Shown here: positions 32,500-36,895 of the stretch, in pieces | How the letters are laid out: every line of letters starts with the position of its first letter | Numbering within the stretch: the first letter of the stretch is position 1 | NCBI GenBank assembly: GCA_905236085.1 | Contig: CAJOOD010000015.1 | Location: forward strand, 1-36,895 | Reading direction: 5' to 3' | Source: an uncultured Bacilli bacterium | Lineage (GTDB): Bacteria; Bacillota_I; Bacilli_A; RFN20; CAG-826 | Length of the DNA: 36,895 nucleotides | The notes under the pieces: generated by a model | The model's input: only the letters and a program-made list of their open reading frames with translations | The model's database searches: none | Told to the model about the DNA's origin: nothing | Translations under genes and position numbers: made by a program

Positions 32500-32856
32500 A
32501 TGATTAAACAAGAATCTAAGAATGTCGCTCGTGTCCGTAGACATAAACGTGTCAGAGCCAAAATATCCGGCACTCCAACTTGCCCAAGATTATGCGTATA
32601 TCGTTCTAATAAGAACATCTCTGCGCAAATCATTGATGATGTCAATGGTGTCACATTAGTGGCTTCTAGCTCTAATGGCTTAAAATTAGAAAATGGTTCT
32701 AATATTGCTGCCGCTGCAGCAGTGGGCAAAGACATCGCAGAAAAAGCCTTAGCAAAGAAGATTGAAACTGTTGTCTTCGATCGTTCTGGTTATGTATACC
32801 ATGGCCGTGTTGCCTCTTTAGCGGAAGCCGCTAGAGAAGCCGGTCTCAAGTTCTAG
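32500..32856 (+). CDS. rplR: 50S ribosomal protein L18
   Basis: 118 residues, normal. RRHKRVRAKISGTPTCPRL, VYRSNKNISAQIID and VVFDRSGYVYHGRVASLAEA with a final AREAGLKF. Binds 5S rRNA with L5. AAGGAGG lies upstream. rpsE starts nine bases after the stop. Confidence 0.98.
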   Translation: MIKQESKNVARVRRHKRVRAKISGTPTCPRLCVYRSNKNISAQIIDDVNGVTLVASSSNGLKLENGSNIAAAAAVGKDIAEKALAKKIETVVFDRSGYVYHGRVASLAEAAREAGLKF

Positions 32857-32865
32857 GAGGAATTT

Positions 32866-33483
32866 ATGGCAGAAGAAGAAAAATTAGTTGCTCCAGAAGC
32901 TAGTGAAGCTCCTAAAGCAGAAAATACAGAAGCCGCCGCTCAAGGCGAAAAAAGAGGCGAAAGACGTCCAAGACGTGATGCACGCCCAAATAAACGCAGT
33001 CCAAGAAATGACCGCGCTGAAAAGAAAGAATATGAAGAAAGAGTCGTCGCCATTAACAAAGTCTGTAAGACTGTTAAAGGTGGACGTAGAATGAAATTCT
33101 CCGCCTTAGTGGTTATTGGTGATGGAAAAGGCAAATACGGTTTTGGTACCGGTAAAGCTGGTGAAGTCCCAGATGCTATTAAGAAAGCCTTAGAAACTGC
33201 GAAGAAGAATATGTTCACTCTTCATATCACAAAAAATGGTACCTTATCCCATGAAGTAGTTGGTAAATTCGGTGCTTGTACCGTATTCTTAAAACCCGCT
33301 CCTGAAGGTACTGGTATCATCGCTGGTGGCCCAGTCCGTGCTATCCTTGAATTAGCAGGTGTTCGTAACGTCTGTTCTAAAGTCTATGGTAGCCGTGCTC
33401 CAATCAATATCATCAGAGCCACCAATCAGGGTTTAGAATCCATCCATACATACGCTCAAGTTAAAGCGTTACGTGGTAAATAG
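32866..33483 (+). CDS. rpsE: 30S ribosomal protein S5 with a charged N-terminal extension
   Basis: 205 residues against about 165. Residues 1 to about 50 are first acidic (MAEEEKLVAPEASEAPKAEN) then Arg/Lys-rich (RRPRRDARPNKRSPR), clearly low-complexity. The S5 core follows: VVAINKVCKTVKGGRRMKFS, GKGKYGFGTGKAGEVPDAI and GGPVRAILELAGV. S5 helps decoding fidelity and mRNA entry. Normally rpmD (L30) would follow; here the next gene is rplO. Confidence 0.97.
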   Translation: MAEEEKLVAPEASEAPKAENTEAAAQGEKRGERRPRRDARPNKRSPRNDRAEKKEYEERVVAINKVCKTVKGGRRMKFSALVVIGDGKGKYGFGTGKAGEVPDAIKKALETAKKNMFTLHITKNGTLSHEVVGKFGACTVFLKPAPEGTGIIAGGPVRAILELAGVRNVCSKVYGSRAPINIIRATNQGLESIHTYAQVKALRGK

Positions 33484-33509
33484 TCGAGCTCATTTAGGAG
33501 GTGTAATAA

Positions 33510-33950
33510 ATGAAATTAAATACACTAAAAGCCAATGAAGGCTCCAGAAAATCTCCATACCGCGTTGGTAGAGGCGTTGGTTCTGGCAACGGAAAGACTT
33601 CCGGCGCTGGACAAAAAGGCCAAAATGCTCGTAGCGGTGGTGGCGTTGCTCTCGGTTTTGAAGGTGGCCAAATGCCAATTTACCGTCGTTTACCAAAACG
33701 CGGCTTCAAAAATGTTAACCGTTTAGAATACGCTGTTGTCAATGTTGGTAAATTAAATCTCTTTGAAGATGGTGCAACTGTTTCTCCAGTTGAATTAGTG
33801 GAAAAGGGTTTAATCTCCGCCAAACATGGTGCAGTTAAGGTTTTAGGTGGTGGTGAACTCACCAAGAAATTAACTGTTCAAGTTGACGCATTCTCTAAAT
33901 CTGCTCAAGAAGCTATTGAAAAAGCTGGTGGTAAAGCTGAGGTAAGATAA
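33510..33950 (+). CDS. rplO: 50S ribosomal protein L15
   Basis: 146 residues, normal. MKLNTLKANEGSRKSPYRVG, GNGKTSGAGQKGQNARSG and FEGGQMPIYRRLPKRGF are typical. TTAGGAGGT precedes the ATG. It starts 26 bases after rpsE, leaving no room for rpmD (about 60 codons). secY starts two bases after its stop. Confidence 0.98.
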   Translation: MKLNTLKANEGSRKSPYRVGRGVGSGNGKTSGAGQKGQNARSGGGVALGFEGGQMPIYRRLPKRGFKNVNRLEYAVVNVGKLNLFEDGATVSPVELVEKGLISAKHGAVKVLGGGELTKKLTVQVDAFSKSAQEAIEKAGGKAEVR

Positions 33951-33951
33951 G

Positions 33952-35328
33952 ATGAAGAAAATTGTTGCCATCTTCAAAAACAAGGAAATCGTCAACAGAA
34001 TTTTCTTCACGATCATCATCTTGTTCATCTTCCGTATCGGTGCGCAAATAACCGTACCAGGTGTAACAATTCAGGGTGATTTAAACTCTTATTTGTCCGG
34101 CAACAATGCTCTCGCTTTAATGAATCTATTAGGTGGTGGCACTTTACAAACATTCTCAATATTTGCTCTAGGTGTCTCCCCCTACATTACAGCGCAGATC
34201 ATTATCCAGTTACTATCTACTGATGTTCTTCCTGCGATGACTGAGCTCAAGAGGCAAGGTCAATATGGTAGGAAGAAAATCGAGATGGCTACTAGATATC
34301 TCACCCTATTGCTCGGAGCAGTGCAAGCGTATGGTATTATCCGTACGATGCAAAGCGGAACCTATTCATCTTATATTACATTTACATTATTAGATAATCT
34401 TGGTTCCAATATGGAATGGCTAGGATACATCTATATTGTCTTAGTCATGCTAGCAGGTACAATGCTGGTCATGTGGTTAGGTGACCAAATATCCGTTAAA
34501 GGTATTGGTAATGGTATATCTGTTATCATCTTCGCGGGTATTGTTAGATCCTTACCAACTCAAATGGTTACAGCATTCCAGACCTGGGTTGTGCAAAACT
34601 GGGGTACCGGTAACGAAGTTAAAGGTATCTTCCAATTCTTGCTTTACATCTTAGTCTATCTCCTCATCGTGGCCTTTGTTGTCTTTACAGAATTGGCCAA
34701 GAGAAAGATTCCTGTTCAACATTCAGGAAAATCTGGAGGGCAGACGCAGTCGATGGCTAAAGCCTCATTCTTGCCTATCAAGATTAATCCAGCCGGGGTT
34801 ATTCCAGTAATCTTTGCTTCTTCAATCATGATGGCACCAAGTGTTGTAGTAGCCTTCATCGACGCTAATCAAACCAACGCTGAGTGGTTAAAGATATTCT
34901 CTAATTCGGAATTATTCCCAATGCCAGGTGGATGGTATATGCCTTGGGGTCTAATAATCTATATTGTCCTCATCCTATTCTTCACCTTCTTCTATGCGAA
35001 TATCACCATTAACCCTCAACAACTCGCAGAAAACTTCCAAAAGAATGGTTCCTATATTCCTGGGATTCGTCCTGGTAATGAAACCGAAAGATATGTCAAG
35101 AAAGTGTTAAATAGAGTCACTGTTATCGGTGCTTTAGCTCTAACATTTATCGCGGCATTACCAGTGGTGCTTAACTTACTTAACGTATTTGGTTCAGCAT
35201 CCTCACTCGCTTTAGGCGGTACTGGTGTAATCATTATGGTTGGTGTTGCTATTGAAATCGGCAATCAAATCGATGGATTGCTCGCTGGTAAATCATTCGA
35301 TGAAGTTGTTGCAGGAGGAGGTAACTAA
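33952..35328 (+). CDS. secY: Protein translocase subunit SecY
   Basis: 458 residues, about 25 longer than the common length. A ten-helix membrane protein beginning FKNKEIVNRIFFTIIILFIF, with ALGVSPYITAQIIIQLL, the cytoplasmic loop QHSGKSGGQTQSM, LPIKINPAGVIPVIFAS, and the FQKNGSYIPGIRPGNETERY loop that contacts SecA and the ribosome. SecY is the channel for protein export and membrane insertion. Its ribosome binding site lies in the end of rplO. The stop overlaps the adk start by one base. Confidence 0.97.
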   Translation: MKKIVAIFKNKEIVNRIFFTIIILFIFRIGAQITVPGVTIQGDLNSYLSGNNALALMNLLGGGTLQTFSIFALGVSPYITAQIIIQLLSTDVLPAMTELKRQGQYGRKKIEMATRYLTLLLGAVQAYGIIRTMQSGTYSSYITFTLLDNLGSNMEWLGYIYIVLVMLAGTMLVMWLGDQISVKGIGNGISVIIFAGIVRSLPTQMVTAFQTWVVQNWGTGNEVKGIFQFLLYILVYLLIVAFVVFTELAKRKIPVQHSGKSGGQTQSMAKASFLPIKINPAGVIPVIFASSIMMAPSVVVAFIDANQTNAEWLKIFSNSELFPMPGGWYMPWGLIIYIVLILFFTFFYANITINPQQLAENFQKNGSYIPGIRPGNETERYVKKVLNRVTVIGALALTFIAALPVVLNLLNVFGSASSLALGGTGVIIMVGVAIEIGNQIDGLLAGKSFDEVVAGGGN

Positions 35329-35981
35329 TGTTAAAGAATATTATTTTAATGGGCCCTCCAGGTGCTGGTAAGGGTACCCAAGCTAAGAAATTAGTCACTG
35401 GCTTTAATCTCATTCATATCTCTACAGGTGATATGTTTAGAGATGCAATTAAGGCTGGTACTGAACTTGGCAAATTAGCTCAATCATACATCGAAAGAGG
35501 TGATCTAGTACCTGATGAAGTCACTATTGGCATTGTCAAAGAAAGATTAGCTCAAGATGATTGCGCAAAAGGATTTCTATTAGATGGATTCCCAAGAACT
35601 ATTCCTCAAGCGGAAGCTCTTTCGGAATTAAGCAAAGAAATCAAACGTCCAATCGATGTGGTCATCAATATCGATTGTGACAAAGATGAATTGATTAGAA
35701 GAATTTCTGGTCGTCGCGTTTGTAAGAGTTGTGGCGCTCCATATCACGTGGAAACCATGAGACCTAAAGTCGAAGGTGTATGTGATTTATGTGGCGGTGA
35801 ACTCATGCAAAGAAAAGATGACAATAAAGACGCTTTAGAAGTTCGTCTATCACATTATGTTCACGATACCAAACCATTATTAGATTATTATGCTAACTTA
35901 GGTTTGCTTAAGACTTATGATGGTGCTATGGGAAGTGAAAAGCTCTTTGATGAATTAACTAAATTAATCAAAGGAGAATAA
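35328..35981 (+). CDS. adk: Adenylate kinase, zinc-containing LID
   Basis: 217 residues. P-loop GPPGAGKGTQ at the N-terminus, STGDMFRDAI, LLDGFPRTIPQAEAL and the LID domain with two Cys pairs (VCKSCGAPYH and VCDLCGGEL) that bind structural zinc, common in Gram-positive enzymes. It interconverts ATP, AMP and ADP. The start ATG shares a base with the secY stop; GGAGGAGGT lies just before it. Confidence 0.98.
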   Translation: MLKNIILMGPPGAGKGTQAKKLVTGFNLIHISTGDMFRDAIKAGTELGKLAQSYIERGDLVPDEVTIGIVKERLAQDDCAKGFLLDGFPRTIPQAEALSELSKEIKRPIDVVINIDCDKDELIRRISGRRVCKSCGAPYHVETMRPKVEGVCDLCGGELMQRKDDNKDALEVRLSHYVHDTKPLLDYYANLGLLKTYDGAMGSEKLFDELTKLIKGE

Positions 35982-35987
35982 TTGCTA

Positions 35988-36785
35988 ATGATTATCTGCA
36001 AATCACCACGTGAAATTGAACTTATGAAGGAATCAGGTCGCATTGTCGCTGAATGCTTTAAAGTATTAAAAGCCTCGATTAGACCTGGTATCACCACTAA
36101 GGAATTAGATGATATTGCAGAAAGAACTATACGTGCTGAAGGTGGTGAATCCGCGGAAAAGAATTATGGCGCGGACGCTAACGGCCAAGGCGGATTCCCC
36201 GGCACGATATGTATTTCTGTTAATGATACATTAATTCATGGTATCCCTTCTAAAGATATTAAATTAAAAGAAGGAGATATCGTCTCATTTGATATCGTGG
36301 TTAAGAAAAATGGTTACATGGCGGATGCTTGCCGTACTTATGGAGTTGGTAAGATATCACCAGAAGCAGAAAGACTTATGCGTGTAACTCAAGAAGCATT
36401 CTTTGAAGGCTTCAAACAAGTTAAAGCGGGTAATTATGTCGGCGACATATCTCACGCGATTCAGCAACATGTGGAAGCTAATGGCTATTCCTCACCTAGA
36501 GAATATACAGGTCATGGAATTGGAACACATATGCATGAAGATCCTTATATACCTAATGTAGGAAGTCCTAAGACAGGTTCATTGTTAAGGGTAGGCATGA
36601 CAATCGCGGTGGAACCAATGGTCAACATGGGTAAACATAAAACTAGAGTTTTATCTGATGGCTGGACAGTCAAGACCAGGGATGGTAAACTATCTTGCCA
36701 TTATGAGAATACCATTGCTATAACCGCAGATGGTCCAATAATTATTACATCTTACGAAGGAGAAGAATTTCATGTCAAAAGCTGA
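35988..36785 (+). CDS. map: Methionine aminopeptidase, type I
   Basis: 265 residues. Removes the initiator Met from new proteins. Metal-binding residues are recognised in VSFDIVVKKNGYMADACRTY (two Asp), TGHGIGTHMHEDP (His), TIAVEPMV (Glu) and CHYENTIAIT (Glu). Starts MIICKSPREIELM, as in Firmicutes; ATG 35988 is preferred to TTG 35982, with AAGGAGA at 35971-35977. Ends in TGA, overlapping the start of infA by 14 bases. Confidence 0.97.
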   Translation: MIICKSPREIELMKESGRIVAECFKVLKASIRPGITTKELDDIAERTIRAEGGESAEKNYGADANGQGGFPGTICISVNDTLIHGIPSKDIKLKEGDIVSFDIVVKKNGYMADACRTYGVGKISPEAERLMRVTQEAFFEGFKQVKAGNYVGDISHAIQQHVEANGYSSPREYTGHGIGTHMHEDPYIPNVGSPKTGSLLRVGMTIAVEPMVNMGKHKTRVLSDGWTVKTRDGKLSCHYENTIAITADGPIIITSYEGEEFHVKS

Positions 36786-36895
36786 TGTCATCGAAGTACA
36801 GGCGGTCGTTAAAGAAACCCTACCTAATGCGATGTTTAGAGTAGAGCTCGAAAACGGCGTTGTAATTTTGGCCACCGTTTCTGGTAAAATCCGAA
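36772..36895 (+). CDS. infA: Translation initiation factor IF-1 (partial)
   Basis: The first 41 residues are in the window: SKADVIEVQAVVKETLPNAM, FRVELENGVVILATVSGKIR, the OB-fold protein IF-1. It starts inside map, with AAGGAGA (36757-36763) eight bases before the ATG. The 3' end (about 30 more codons) lies beyond the window. The usual successors rpmJ-rpsM-rpsK-rpoA-rplQ are expected next but not seen. Confidence 0.96.
   Translation, partial: MSKADVIEVQAVVKETLPNAMFRVELENGVVILATVSGKIR

Noticed and set aside
1..36895. CRISPR array, tRNA genes or insertion sequences
   Set aside because: No regularly spaced repeats, cloverleaf-like segments, transposase-like proteins or terminal repeats were seen on reading through.

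Overview
The window looks like a chromosomal segment of a low-GC Gram-positive anaerobe from the Bacilli/Mollicutes side of the Firmicutes, of the wall-poor or RF39-like gut type. This is inferred from the AT-rich sequence, strong AGGAGG ribosome binding sites, the S10-spc ribosomal operon order, a zinc-type S14 and zinc-type adenylate kinase, and the missing L30 gene. TGA is a stop (tgt, tldD and map end with it) and Trp is TGG, so it does not use the Mycoplasma code. An Fe-S/FAD oxidoreductase with a HypA-like partner points to anaerobic metabolism.

Layout. (1) 1-3595: the tail of an unknown gene, a LexA-box-like palindrome, then a multidomain Fe-S/FAD/NAD(P) oxidoreductase overlapping a HypA-like zinc protein, closed by a terminator. 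(2) 3614-12804: an accessory operon of a RelB/DinJ-type ribbon-helix-helix protein, an atypical Ser/Thr kinase, a TerY-like vWA protein, a PP2C phosphatase, a transglutaminase-like protein and a 1639-residue DUF4011-type SF1 helicase with a C-terminal PD-(D/E)xK nuclease. This resembles a TerY-P phosphorylation triad joined to a helicase-nuclease effector and is a strong candidate for a phage-defence or DNA-stress system. (3) 12814-17683: pepC, a convergent tetR, then tldD-tldE, with bidirectional terminators and a palindrome in the tetR/tldD gap. (4) 17682-18629: a family 2 glycosyltransferase on the minus strand, apparently leaderless. (5) 18864-23830: an M6-like lipoprotein protease, a kinase-like orphan, then tgt-queA-queH for queuosine, and a terminator. 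(6) 24047-36895: a strong promoter and a structured leader, then rpsJ-rplC-rplD-rplW-rplB-rpsS-rplV-rpsC-rplP-rpmC-rpsQ-rplN-rplX-rplE-rpsN-rpsH-rplF-rplR-rpsE-rplO-secY-adk-map-infA, the last one cut by the window edge.

Two things stand out. The accessory operon couples a phosphorylation switch (kinase, phosphatase, vWA adaptor) to a probable DNA-processing machine and a putative cysteine protease or transglutaminase. In the ribosomal operon, L23 carries two tandem YegP/DUF1508-type repeats and a Lys/Glu/Ala-rich linker before the normal L23 core, and L22, S5 and L5 also have charged N-terminal extensions. L22 and L23 both lie around the polypeptide exit site, so the exit rim may be remodelled in this lineage.
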